Shown here: one piece after another, positions 22,775 to 34,495 of the stretch
How the letters are laid out: each line of letters begins with the position of its first letter
Numbering within the stretch: position 1 is the stretch's first letter
Notes under the pieces: model-generated
The model's input: the letters and a program-made list of their open reading frames with translations, nothing else
Told to the model about the DNA's origin: nothing
Database searches by the model: none
Source: Pseudisothecium myosuroides
Taxonomy: Eukaryota; Streptophyta; Bryopsida; Hypnales; Lembophyllaceae
Direction of reading: 5' to 3'
Length of the DNA: 64,000 nucleotides
NCBI GenBank assembly: GCA_951799445.1
Contig: OX637288.1
Coordinates: forward strand, 2,296,501 to 2,360,500
Program-made: the position numbers and the translations under genes

Positions 22775-23465
22775 GATTAGAAAAAGGATTGAAGAATTAT
22801 ATTTGGTCAGTTTCCTATTAGTTCACCTTCCATATGTCAAAAAATTCTACACCTATCACACTCCAGAGTTTGTGCCAGCAGGGAGTCCTTTGTTTCAAGG
22901 AATATTTGTCATCTTACAGAACCAAAGTTAGTTTTGGAAACCAAGAATACTGGAAGACCGCAAATAGGATTATCATGGGTCACAATTATTTATTTATTTG
23001 AGGTCATACTGTTTTATTAGGCAAGTGTCAAATATATTGGTCAATCTTCTTCAAATCTTATATAATGAGATATCCGAACATGCTGCAATGCATGGTAGAA
23101 AAAATAAGTGTTGGAGAGCATTTGAAAAGAAATGAATAGCTTTGGTTTACAACTCAACTTTTGCATTGTAGGAGAGGTCATACTATGTTCTTTTTTAGAA
23201 TGTGGGTTTGCTTTAGCATTATGATGTTCTTCTTTTAGGTTTTTGATTGAGCAAGCATTGTTGACCAAGATCCAACCATCCAACATTGAAGTTATGTCCG
23301 GTAATGTAAAGCAATGATTCATTATGAGAAATAATATCTCTTGCCAATCATTTTGGTATGTGGCCTGGCAAAGAGGCTCTTCTTTCACATTTCCAAATCC
23401 TTAAAGGCTCTAGTAAGTTGTAAGTGCACATTATGCAAGTATGAACTTACTAGCCTCATGCCAGT
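22775..23465. other. Intergenic, nothing recognised
   Basis: A minus-strand frame of 115 codons (23041-23388) has no recognisable motif and starts in AT-rich DNA. I do not call it a gene. Confidence 0.3.
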
Positions 23466-23467
23466 TA

Positions 23468-23702
23468 CAGTAGAACCTCTCTTAGTGCATACTCTGTTAG
23501 TGCATAATATGCACAAAGAGAGACTATACTTTGAAGCCTTTATTGGTGAATAGTGGTTGGAGGCCTTGTAGTTAGAAGCCATGTGGTTGGAGGCCCTGTA
23601 GTTAGAAGCCACGTTAGGCGGTGAATGTTACTGCACCTCTCTAAATGCATAACCTCTCTTAGTGCATAGTCCTAACACTATGCACTAAGAGAGGTTCTAC
23701 TA
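23468..23702. mobile_element. Emigrant/pogo-like MITE with TA target
   Basis: TA then CAGTAGAACCTCTCTTAGTG; the right end is the near-perfect complement ending GGTTCTACTA then TA (23703-23704). The CAGTA(G/A)AACCTCT start resembles plant Emigrant/Lemi1 (pogo) ends, from memory of that family. Between the ends, a 30-bp unit (GTGGTTGGAGGCC...TTAGAAGCC) occurs twice in tandem at about 23551-23612. Confidence 0.7.
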
Positions 23703-23704
23703 TA

Positions 23705-24620
23705 TTTTATTTCTCTTTCTTGTAAGGTTCTTTCACTTTTGCATGTAGAAAAATAAATAATAGGAAGCGATACCAAAGGCTGATGAATGCAAGAAAGTAA
23801 AGTGCACAGAGCTTCATGCCAACAAGGACTTGCAACAACTATGATATAGCCATTGTTGGAAGTGCAACTTGCTCTAATAACTTACTCTAAACTGTGCACT
23901 TAATTTTGGTTCAAGTTAAGGTAATAGCGCCTAAAATTCACCAAATAAGTAATTGATTATGGTTTTTGTTACTAAAGTATCCAAGGTCTTGTTGAATCTT
24001 GTTAGAAGTCAAAAGGAATTCTAAATTTTCTTTAACATGCAATTTTAAGGCACCATATGAATAAACTATAAATTTTCAAAGCACTAAAAATAGGTGTAAT
24101 CCAAAAGGCCTCTCATGAATAGAGATAGTACATTCTAGGCAAGAAGTTGCAAGGAGTGTTTTAGAAACAGGTCACAATTTGATGTGTTACCTTAATGAAA
24201 CAGCAAAAAGTTTTTACAAAATATAGAGCAAGGAAAGAGCACCTGACCAAATACTAAACTAGGAGCAAAAGGTTCTTATAAGGTAAAAGCACCTAACCAA
24301 ATACCAAACTAAGCATGATTCTTCTTTTTAAAGTATTCTCCATATTCAAGTATTTATTGGATCTTATTGGAAGTCTTAATGGGATTCCAAATTCCCTTTG
24401 CATGCATTCTTTGGACAATGAGTGAAAATACTATAAATTCCCAAAGTGCTGAAAATAGATGTTCCCAAAATCAACTCTGGATTCAAACTCATGATAAATA
24501 TTGCAAACCTAGTATATGAATAGTTCAATGTCTCATGACCAATATTGCAATATGCAAGTACAATCATAGTATCCTTGGAACGCAACTTAAAACTTCAATT
24601 TTGGTAAGCGCAAATCAATG
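23705..24620. other. Intergenic, nothing recognised
   Basis: Contains a loose internal repeat: phrases such as 'cacctgaccaaatac' and 'cacctaaccaaatac' near 24240-24305. No gene seen. Confidence 0.3.
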
Positions 24621-24622
24621 TA

Positions 24623-25033
24623 AGGTAGTCTACTCTAAAAGCGAGCGACCTCTTCAAATCGACCCTATATCTGGGACTGAAATGGACATTAGTTGATCTT
24701 TAAATGGACTTCTCAAGCCATTGAGAGAATCGAGAGAAAAGCTTAATTTATTGCAAGAGCCAATCATTGACCTTCATTTACTCAAATCACTTTAGAAGTT
24801 GCAAGTGGTCAGATTTTGGAAGACCTAGGGTCACAAATAGGTGCCTACAACAGTTTTTTTAATTTAAATTCATAAGTAATTCAAAAACGATTCAAAAAAT
24901 ATGAAACCACTTGTGTAACGTTCCGCATCCATTTTTCTTTCTCTGAAAAATGATCCAAAAATATTTCTGTTCAAGGAAACCTGTGAAAAAGGCAGATCAG
25001 ACCTTAAATGGTCGCTTTTAGGCCATACTACCT
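24623..25033. mobile_element. TA-target MITE, long AGGTAG subfamily
   Basis: TA then AGGTAGTCTACTC at left; CCATACTACCT then TA (25034-25035) at right. 411 bp. The middle aligns with 1-365 and partly with 29263-29588 (shared 'cataa-taattc-aaaaa' block). Confidence 0.6.
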
Positions 25034-25320
25034 TATACTTAATAGACAGGAATTTCTTTGCACTGTAGATTGCACAATAAGGTAGAGGATGTTATATTTC
25101 TCCTTCTCTAAACGTTTCCCCTAACCAAATCCAATGCATGGGATGATATTGGAATTTTCCATGATTTTTCCATGGACTGGTGAACCAACATCTAGGGTGG
25201 GAACCCATTTGGTGTACTACAATATTCCAATTTAATAATTCATAACAAACTCCACAAGAGTCTGAAAAATATGAATCCAAGTGGATTAAATGTGGCTTCC
25301 TGTTGTCTTTCAATAAAACT

Positions 25321-25442
25321 TGACTGAAGAATGTCCTGACAGAGGTGTTCTGTCTTCCTAAGAGTGTGCCTGATGATTTCGTGGCTGAGTCTTACCTGAG
25401 CTGGGAATTGAAGAAGCTGCTAGAGAAGACCATGTTCTCTTG
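25321..25442 (+). pseudogene. Coding-like exon scrap, unknown product
   Basis: An open stretch encodes LKNVLTEVFCLPKSVPDDFV and then AESYLSWELKKLLEKTMFS and a stop. Its codon composition is much more protein-like than the surroundings. No start or splice partner was found, and I do not recognise the family. It could be a terminal exon of a decayed gene. Confidence 0.3.
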
Positions 25443-25507
25443 AAAGCAGACATTGTTGACTTAGTGTCACTCCCTGTTTCTTGCGACTGAATCTTGTAAG
25501 TTACACT

Positions 25508-25726
25508 ACACTAATAATGGTATTTAGTGTTACCCACACTACTTGCTTTCAAAATGCCATAAATTTTTACTCTTTGTGAATATTTTTACCAACTACATTC
25601 ATTGACAACCGCAACTTTGGAACATATCAATACCTATGCTCTTGGTAAAAATATTCATCAAGAGTAAAAAGTTATAACATTTTGAAATCAATTAGTGTAG
25701 GTAACACTAAATATCATTATTAGTGT
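25508..25726. mobile_element. MITE with ACACTA...TAGTGT ends, ACT target duplication
   Basis: Ends ACACTAATAATGGTATTTAG and complement; ACT flanks both sides (25505-25507, 25727-25729). 219 bp. A second, inner inverted repeat (arms near 25565-25590 and 25645-25670) makes most of the element a hairpin. Confidence 0.75.
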
Positions 25727-25764
25727 ACTTGAGGGTCCATTTAGCTTCTTTGTTGAGAGGTGTA

Positions 25765-26035
25765 AGGTAGGTATCCTTAATGCGCCACTGACCTTAAAAG
25801 CGCCATCTTCAGTGCGTGTACATTTCCAAAATCAGTTATGTACCTCCGTGAAAGAAACGCTTTTAGAACCAAACTTTGTTCCTTCATAACTTTTGCATAC
25901 AGTATCCAAATGTTGCGTTCTTTGGTGCGTTGGAACCTCCTTTCCCTTGCCAATAAGAAGATAGAAGAATTTGAACAGTCTAATAGTAGTAATTAGGCAC
26001 AATAGCAATTAGTGGCGGTTTAAGGATACCTACCT
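25765..26035. mobile_element. TA-target MITE, AGGTAGG family (reverse of 19292-19561)
   Basis: TA (25763-25764), AGGTAGGTATCCTTAA, mirrored right end ACCTACCT, TA (26036-26037). 271 bp. Very similar to 19292-19561 read from the other strand, which suggests fairly recent mobility. Confidence 0.8.
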
Positions 26036-26037
26036 TA

Positions 26038-26535
26038 AGCAAACGAATAGGTTTAGATACAATTTGCCAACACACTTGAAGAATTCCCTTTTTGTTCACA
26101 ATGATTTGCGTTGCACTATAGGGAGGAACCAGGGTACAAAAATTAAGTGATCAGTGGCAGGTTTATTTTTTTGGTTTTTGGAAAAGTGTTGAAGTGGCAA
26201 CATACAAGAAAATGATGTAGCCAAATATTTTAGTATTCATCTATTTTGGTTAGAACTATCTTTTCATCTACATATTTGGATGAATTTAATTTAAAATTGA
26301 CAATTTCATCCAAAATTTAAAAAAAAAGCTGGAGCAATTTGGCATTATCATCCAATTTTTCTTCAAATTTTTCCTATAGGCTTGATGTAACCCATTTTTT
26401 TTTGAGGCGTTTGGGCCTTATAAGGTCCAAAAAAACAACACTTATTAGTGGTCTCCTTTGTGCTAAAGTAAGATTAGCCTCTCTATATTTCACCATGCTT
26501 CTGGTCAATTGTGAAGGTCGTTTTTCTGTCAAACC
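26038..26535. other. Intergenic, nothing recognised
   Basis: AT-rich sequence with no repeat ends or coding signal. Confidence 0.3.
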
Positions 26536-26539
26536 TTAA

Positions 26540-27454
26540 CCCCTAAAGGACCATTGTCTGTTCGGGGGACAAATGGGACTTGGGGTAGGTACCTACGGGC
26601 TGAAATTTTCTCCTGATTTTTTGAAACTTTTTGTGAACATGAAGAATTGAGAGAGGTACGTGGCAAAAAAAAACATTTGAAATCAGACCTTTGAGCGAGA
26701 AATTATGCCATTTCTTGGAATGCGTGGGGATGGGGGGCAACAAAAAAAATTTGCAAAATTTTGAATTTTTTTTTAATATTTTTTTCTCATAGATTATATT
26801 TTTGTCTATCTAAAAAGCTTTGATTCATCTCATTTGGATTCGTTATGAGGAAGTTATGGACATTCTTGTTTTTCGGGCAGTTAGAGCATCTTCTTGAAAA
26901 AAATAACTTGTAGGATGCATTTCGGAATGCAATTTTTGTAATTTTTCAATTTTTTTTTTGGAATGGCTTAGTTTACTTGCTAGAACAATCTCACCATTGG
27001 GATTAGTGCATTTTAATTCCATCTAAAATATATGAATATTTTAGATTTTCCTTCTATCTTGTACCTACTTCTACTTAACAATTTTTTTAAGAATGATAAT
27101 TAAGTTTTTTTGAATATTTTTTTTCCCCAGACTCTCAACTCAATTCTCCACTATAAAAATTTAAAGCTCACAACGCTGTAGTGCAAAAATTTTAAGTTAA
27201 AAATGTTTAAAGTCAAAAAATCTGGTCCCGCAATGTGCTGAAAAACTTGTTTTTTCCACTTTAAACGCAGATATCTTGCAATCTGTGCGGTCAAAAATTC
27301 TGAAATTTTTTCCACACATTCTCATACCAATTAGGTGTAAGATCCTACGATCAGATGTGAAAAAAAAAACAATTTGAATTTTTTTTACTCTTTGCTATAG
27401 AAATGGCAGTTTTGAGTGTTTTTTGGTAGAAAATAGGCCTCGAAACTTTAGGGG
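26540..27454 (+). mobile_element. TTAA-target, piggyBac-like element, copy 2
   Basis: TTAA at 26536-26539 and 27455-27458. CCCCTAAAGGACC start; the end is CTTTAGGGG. 915 bp. Its right TTAA is also the left TTAA of the next element, so the two abut with a single shared target site. Confidence 0.8.
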
Positions 27455-27458
27455 TTAA

Positions 27459-28196
27459 CCCTGGAGCGCCGTGGACGCCATTCTGTGGCGTTCCGATGAC
27501 AAAGATAGTTCAAAAGAAAGAGTCCAAAAGCATTTTTTCATCCACAAAGTTTTTTGTTGACCTTTCATGTTGGCTTATGAAGAGTATCCAATTGAGTTTA
27601 TAGTCTTGTCAGTGTTTGTCTTCACGTAAATGAGAAGTTATTAAAATAAACGGATCACAAAATATGCTAGTTTAGAATATTTTGGGAAGTTGTTGCTCCT
27701 TGCTCTAAATCTAAAATTTCTCCACAAAAATGATATTTTTTGAATTTGAGCCCAACTAACAAAATGAAGGTAATCTATTCTAGTTTCTACTCCAGTTTGA
27801 ATTTTGAAAAAATTCCTAATATTAAATATTTTATTGTAATATGAAATTTGGGTGTATTTTCAATGTCTATTGTTTTCTAATTATAAAATGACACGGAAAT
27901 TGAGTTTACACCATGATGTTTGTCATTGTAATATACACATATAATGAAATTTTCAGGTTTTTTGAAATAATTTTCTATTTAATATGATTTTTTTCCATTT
28001 TTTCTTCAAAAATTCTCAAAAAAATCAATTTTCCATAAAAAAATCTAAGTTTTTTGTGAAGTGAAGAAGACATATAATTTCATCTCTGAAAAAAATATAT
28101 AATCTTTTTCATATATATCTAGTTGAAAAATGGCAGTGAATTGAGTGATGGGCAGTGAGGTTTGAAATCAATGGTTATGGGCCCGTCATTTAGGGG
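27459..28196. mobile_element. TTAA-target element of a second subfamily
   Basis: Begins CCCTGGAGCGCC directly after the shared TTAA and ends GTCATTTAGGGG before TTAA (28197-28200). 738 bp, AT-rich middle. The right end resembles that of the element at 34496-35127 (CATTTAGGGG). Left and right ends match each other only over the first bases. Confidence 0.5.
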
Positions 28197-28294
28197 TTAA
28201 ACTGACAGCTCTTGTTGACATGCTGAACTGTGAACTCCAAAGTGTTTTGGATGTGCACATGACCTTAGAGCAACATGTATGTGAGTATTCTTAA

Positions 28295-28504
28295 CCCTTA
28301 AAGGACAAAGGGGTGACCCTCAAAATCATTTTGCATTACAGTGTAAATCATTGGCATAAAAAATTGCAAAAGCGCTCATTGGAAGTCAAGCTACTGTAGA
28401 AGATCTTTCCTTTTCACAACAAATTCTAAGGATGAATAGTTGCATTTCTATCCTACACATTTTGATTCTCTGTCATCCATCGGCCATAGAATAACGTTCA
28501 AGGG
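28295..28504. mobile_element. Short TTAA-type element
   Basis: TTAA (28291-28294), CCCTTAAAGGAC..., ending GTTCAAGGG then TTAA (28505-28508). 210 bp. The body resembles 2712-2939 and 31169-31400. Confidence 0.6.
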
Positions 28505-28643
28505 TTAAAAAAGCGATACGAATTTCATACAAAAATCAAGTGCACATTGACCACTCATTCACCCTGAATATGGTATTAGCTTTGCACAAAAAGAAAATGT
28601 TTATTCTATTATATGGGACAGGTGCAGAGAAGAGACACGCTCT

Positions 28644-28929
28644 CATTAGAGGAGATCTGAGCCTCTAGAAGACCGTTTCAGGGTTGTTCCCAATGCTGGG
28701 AACCAGCCCTTGCTATCAGAAAAAAAAAGTTATTAAAAAAAAAAAAGTTATTAAAATGCTAAAAGAATACTAAAAATTCAAAAAAATTCAAAAAAATTCA
28801 AAAAAAAAAAATGACGTGGCAGTCGCTTGGCCACGTTAGACTGGCCATTTGGCAGCGTCGCAGTAGTCCTGCAAAGTTCCCATAGTCCAGGAACTCACGG
28901 GCTCTTAGAAGTCTAAGTCTCCTCTAATG
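28644..28929. mobile_element. TIR element CATTAG...CTAATG, no target duplication (copy B)
   Basis: Ends CATTAGAGGAGATCTGAG and AGTCTCCTCTAATG. Copy A at 430-431 has the uninterrupted sequence (gctct joined to attt), so no flanking base is duplicated. 286 bp; the interior has A-runs. It inserted after the A/B duplication. Confidence 0.75.
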
Positions 28930-29262
28930 ATTTCTATGACATAGTCTGAATGAGGGAAGCTTGCATATAATTGACAATATTACTGGCCCAAATGTTTTGA
29001 TGACGTATTGGAGAAATTGAACTCATTGACTCACGTACAGAATTGACTCAGTTAAAGATGAGTTCATTGTATGCAAAGATGGAATGTTTATTTTACAATT
29101 TCAGGATTTAAGACCTTGGAAACTAAAAATATTGAACTCAAGTTGTTTCCTTTGAAGACTGTACAAATACTCTGGTGTGTAAGCCTTGAATATTGTAACC
29201 TCTATTCATTTGTGTGCATATTGTTCGTGCACAATTGAGGAGTTATTTTGCAAGATTTGCTA

Positions 29263-29588
29263 AGGTAGAAGGTTTTGAAATCGCACAGGCTCTAAAATCG
29301 TCCACCCTACCAAATGTACACTGCTTGTACATGTTTCTTTTTCATAGCCTTCAGAATGTACAAATAATGTACATTTTAGGGGGTAGGCGATTTTAGAGCC
29401 CTATGCCACTTCAACTTCAAAATTTCATAACTAATTCCAAAAAGCTCCAAAAAATATGAAACAACTTGGGCTAGATACCAATTTCTCTTGTCTTTCAGGG
29501 AAAATTTACTGAAAAATATTTCGAGATGTTCCACCTCCCCAAAAATCAATTTCAACTCTTAAATGAGCAATTTATAGACCTCCTACCT
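29263..29588. mobile_element. TA-target MITE in copy B
   Basis: TA (29261-29262), AGGTAGAAGG..., ...CTCCTACCT, TA (29589-29590). 326 bp. Copy A at about 2065-2075 has a single TA in the matching sequence (gctcTAgccgag), consistent with an empty site. Confidence 0.65.
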
Positions 29589-30147
29589 TATAGGCGGGTA
29601 TGTTGTTATCTTGCATCACAACATTCAACTTGTTGTCGTATCTAAAGATGGAATGCTTTGTTTATGATACCAATATATATATGTTTGATTGTAAGTTTGA
29701 ATTTATATACAAGAAAATGGGATTCAAATCACAAATTGGATTCTTGAGCTCACCTATTAATCTATTTCATGAAATCTTGATACATGTTCTTTTACCAATT
29801 TTTAATAAAACTTATCAGACTTTGATGCTTTCCTTCATCTCCTATTTTCAGCATCGTCATGTTACTTTTATTAGTATTCTAAAATAGAGACTATATTACC
29901 TTAACAATCACTAGTGTGCCATGTGTCGTTGCTACAACCAAAGTAAAAGTAAAAGTAGTTTTTTAATTTTTTAATTCAAAAATAATTCAGAAATTCAATA
30001 TCTTTCACACCATCAATCCACCACCACGAAACAAAGCCCAAGCACCCCTCCTCACAAAGGGCTTTCTAATGGTACCAAGAACAAGTCGAAAAACGCATGG
30101 TTCTGAAGATCTCATCATAACAAACAAAACAAAACAGCTTCATTTAA

Positions 30148-31071
30148 CCCCTAAAGGACCGTTGTCCCTTCAGGGGACAAATGGGATTTCGAACAGGTAT
30201 CTATGGGCTTAATTTTTGTCATGATTTTTTGAAACTTTTTTTGAAAATAAAAAACTGATAAGCTTTGTGGGAATATAATTTTTTCACAATTAGTGTCCGG
30301 GAACAACAGTTATGACCAAATAAGCTCAAAACAGGGGATAAGGGGCAACCCGGGTAGCAAAAAAAAACTTGCAAAAATTTGAATTATTAAATTTTTTTTG
30401 TCTTCATATAGATTATATTTTTGTCTATCTGGAAAGCTTTGATTCATTTCATTTGGATTTGTTATGAGAAAGTTATGGACATTCTTGTTTTTCGGGCAGT
30501 TAGAGCATCTTCTTGAAAAAAATAACTTGTAGGATTCATTTCTGAATACAATTTTTGCAATTTTGTAAAATATTTTTTGCATGGTTTAATTTACTTGCTA
30601 GAATAATCTTACCATAGGGATTAGTGTATTTTAATTCCATCTAAAATATATGAATATTTTAGATTTGCTTTCTATCTTGTACCTACTTCTACTTAACAAT
30701 TTTATTAAGAATGATAATTAAAATTTTTTGAATTTTTTTTTCCCTACACTCTCAACTCAATTCTCCACTATAAAGATTTAAAGTTCAAAACTCTGTAGTG
30801 CAAAAATTTTAAGTTGAAAATGTTCAAAGTCAAAAAGTCTAGTCCCGCAATGTGTTGAAAAATTTGTTTTTTCCACTTAAAACACAAATATCTTGCAATT
30901 TGTGGTATAAAAAATTCTGAATTTTTTTCACACATTCTCATACTAGTTAGGTATAAGATCCTACGGTTAGATGAGGGAAAAAAAAAATTCAATTTTTTTT
31001 TTTACTCTTTGCTATAAAAATGACAGTTTTGAGTGTTTTTTGGTAGAAAAAAGGCCTTGGTCCTTTAGGGG
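30148..31071 (+). mobile_element. TTAA-target, piggyBac-like element, copy 3, with empty site in copy A
   Basis: TTAA at 30144-30147 and 31072-31075. Ends CCCCTAAAGGACCG and GGTCCTTTAGGGG. 924 bp, no transposase frame. Copy A carries the pre-insertion sequence with a single TTAA (2615-2618) between the same flanks (tcat / gtatggatgga). This is direct evidence of TTAA duplication on insertion. Confidence 0.9.
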
Positions 31072-31168
31072 TTAAAGTATGGATGGATTGATGGTTGCCT
31101 ATAGCAACACAAAGCCCTAGTTGGTACTTACAAAGTTTTCTACTTTGTATAAAACACTAGACACTTAA

Positions 31169-31400
31169 CCCTTAAACACCAGACTAAGTGGCCATGGAAA
31201 TCATCCCTTTTGGTATTATGTGACATCATTTTCTTTAAAAAAATCAGAAATACTCATTGGAGGTCAAACTATTGTGCAAGACTGCAAGATGTCCCTTTTT
31301 TGCACAAAATTCCAAGGATGAACAATTGCACTTTTGTCCAACATAAAAAGATTCTTGGTCATTTCATCGGCCGAAATATGTCCGTGGTGTGGTTTAAGGG
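31169..31400. mobile_element. Short TTAA-type element (copy B)
   Basis: TTAA (31165-31168), CCCTTAAACACCA..., ending GTGGTTTAAGGG then TTAA (31401-31404). 232 bp. Orthologous to 2712-2939. Confidence 0.65.
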
Positions 31401-31404
31401 TTAA

Positions 31405-31955
31405 ATCTGGGAGTAAGTTCCTGCATTTTCCCCTGCCTTGAAAATAACACAAGATCGGATAAGCTCGAGTCGTGGCACACTGCACGGATCCCACTGCACT
31501 AGGAACAGTCCTGCCCTGACGGTGTCGACAGAAGATTCTTCTTCACGTGGGGCGGCTGCAACCAGGTCCCACAACCAGTGCATTATTGCCGGCCACTCCT
31601 GGCCACAGCTGCCCCCACCATCGTCCCAGGCTCCCAGTCGGCCCTCGTCGCTTCCAACCCTGTGCTTTCTTGTCGCTTAACTTGCACTAGGTGGTCTTGC
31701 GGCTGGTCCGTCCCAGACTCCAGATGAGTTTGCTCTTCTTGCAGCTCGGATATCTCGGTGCTCTGTTGCACACAAAAGTTCAATTTAGTAATCGAAAAGA
31801 AGTCACAGTTTGAGACTGTGTCAATGCTCGAGACAAACAGGCAGTGATTCAAGGAGACAGAAAAGGAGCTCGGGTCCCAGCGTCTAACTTTCAACTTTTC
31901 TGCACTTGCCCTCTCTGCGTCCTTTGCGCATCTGTTTGTTGCCAGTTCTCGAGCT
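31405..31955 (+). promoter_or_regulatory. Putative promoter and 5' region of copy B, with G-box
   Basis: GC-rich block conserved with copy A (2944-3497). The G-box core CACGTG is at 31544-31549. Position upstream of a conserved leader and donor supports a promoter; no TATA box is claimed. Confidence 0.45.
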
Positions 31956-32144
31956 ATGGCGTCTCCGCAGCTGCGTCCTGTGAGCTTATGAGAACAAGGA
32001 GGACAAGACGAGGCACTGCTCTCGTGCATGTGACGGTGTTCTTGCCCGTGGAGTTCTTCTTTGCAGCTGCGTCATTTCGTCGCTGGAGTGTCTTACAAGC
32101 GAGAGAGACGACCCCAGATGCTCTTGGATCCTCACGGCAGTAAG
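31956..32144 (+). other. Putative 5' leader exon of copy B with short ORFs
   Basis: 11-codon ORF 31956-31991 (MASPQLRPVSL). Its stop overlaps the ATG of a 51-codon frame (31988-32143) ending at the same place as in copy A. Donor GTACGT follows at 32145. Likely untranslated leader with upstream ORFs that could damp translation. Confidence 0.4.
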
Positions 32145-34150
32145 GTACGTGAACTTAAATGTGTGCAAGTGTGAGTCTGAGCGTGGTTCCCTGTGTTACT
32201 CTGCTTCAGATTTGGTTGGTAGCATTTCAGCAAGTCTTAGGGTTTCGTTTTGGGGTATCGTGTGAGCGAATGTTGGATATTGGAAGTGCTGTTCCACGTG
32301 TTCCTAGTTTCGTTAGGCTCTTGTGCTTGGGTCTTGTGTTTGGCCCTTGTTTGAGAATCTGTATCGATCGCATGTGGGTGAAGGTTGCAATTAGGGTTAG
32401 GAGCTTTGTACTGGCTCTGCGTGCAGTTGTATGGCAACTCCAGGGGTGATACTTGAGTTGAAACTTGTTACCTCCATGTTGTTGTACTGTGGAAACCTGT
32501 CCAGAGAGTGTTGGTTGAATAAGCTAACTACAGTATGTCATCCCACGGTATGTGGTGATTAGTTGCAAATTGGTGCAGAGATGGATGGTTTAGACCTCTC
32601 ACTAGACTAGTCGGTGAAGAGTGCGTATTGATAGCGTTGGTGAATTCTTGGGAAGAGCAGAGATTCTTATTTCATTTACTTTGGGTCTCTCATGATGTAG
32701 CAATTGATCACCATTAATCACCATGGATGGGGACAAAACATGAACTAAAATATCTATTTCATCAAAAGCATTCATTCATTGAAGGAGCGATATTGTTGGA
32801 GACTTTGTTGCGAATCAACAATTTCAATCACTAAGAAATGTGGATCCATAGCAGAATACTCCCTTGGAATTTTTTCTCTTTTTTCATTATATTGTTGGTC
32901 AAGAGAAAGTCAGTGCACAGAAGGGAAGGTGTTTTTTGAAAATCAATGACTACAAAGGCGCTACTTGCTAAGTGATCTTGGACATGGCTTGAGATTGAAA
33001 GTCTTCGTATTTACAAGGTAAAATATGTCCTAAAAAAATTCTATTTCAAGCATTGCAATTGTAATTTTCTCAAAAAATATGGCATTGCAATAGGAATTTT
33101 ATTAAGTGTATAATTATTTGTTAGATTGGAGATAGTGGGTGTTGTATATGGTAGATAACATAGATACTACCAATTGCAACATTTATCTAAATGTTTCATT
33201 TTGATAATCTTATTTGATTTTGTTCACTTTGATTGATATTAGGTACCAATGAATTTTGAATCCTACTAAACACTATTTGAATATTGCCTTTAGAGGGCAT
33301 CAATGATTTATTGTGAAGAAAAAAATCATATCATTTTGTTTACAATAATTCCATGGAGTCACTTTTTGATGCAGATATTCTAATATTCTACTAAAGTGAA
33401 AAAGGGCAATAGTAGCAATCCAATGGTAGTCATTACCTTATGAGACTATATTAATTAATATGTTTTTTAGGTGGAGAGATCAACTTGATCTCTTCCAAAG
33501 GTACCATGTTTTATCTCACAACTACCTAAAATTTTCTTTCTTAAATTTTCTTAAATGCATACAGTATATAAGTTGTATTGCAATATATATTACAAATGGA
33601 GTTGGATAATAGTTTGAAATTTTAGCTTCGAAGAGTGAACTTTCTTGTTTATGTTCAATTAATGAAGCAACACATCAAAAGATATAGCTCCTTTCACATA
33701 GCAAGTGGTATATGTTTTTTCATCCAATTTTGTTTGTAACTAGGGTTTGAATTTAAGCATGTGTTCATTTCTTGAGGTATATTCATTGTGCTAACATTAT
33801 AATGGAATACAAATGGAAGTCGTTTTTTAATTAGTTTTTGAATTCATCAAACTAGTTATGACTTTTTGAAGTTTGGAATGACAAGTTTTTTAAAGCCTCC
33901 CTACTTTGACATGTTCGTTGGTATATTGAAGAATCCAATATGTACCTTTCTTTTAGGGTCTCTTACCTTTTTAGATTAGGAAATCAAATAGGTTTGGCTT
34001 TTTGGTTGGTAGATGTTATGTGCAAGCATTAATTGTCATCATGTTCACTTTATACATTAGAATATCAATGCAAATGCAACAACAGAAATCAACTACTAAA
34101 CATCTTTAGCTACATTTGAATGTTTTAGAAATTCTCATCTTCAAATACAA

Positions 34151-34357
34151 GTTAAAAGGAGTATCCAATGGCATCAGTGTACCCAATGGCATTACTTTCT
34201 AGGTAAGGCAATGATTCTAGGATGTAAATGTAGGTAGACTATACATGGCTTATCATTTTGGTCAACAAACAATAAGCTATCTATGGTCTACCTACATTTA
34301 ATTTTTGAAATGACTACCTTTTGTAGAAAGTGATGCCATTGGGTGTTCCTACTTTAT
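34151..34357. mobile_element. Small hairpin MITE
   Basis: The left end contains two offset copies of CCAATGGCATYA; the right end has the complement TGCCATTGGGTG. An inner inverted repeat (TGTAGGTAGACTATA near 34231, complement near 34300) makes most of it foldable. It lies in the 1.2 kb that is missing from copy A. Confidence 0.55.
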
Positions 34358-34495
34358 ATAAGGCATTTGTCATTTTGGAATAGAAAGTCATTAAGATTTG
34401 ATTAATTTGAAAAAACACTACCATTTGTTAGTTGAAAGTTATATTGCCTTCCTAACTTGAGAGTAATTTTATTCCACACCTTTCTATAAGTTTAA

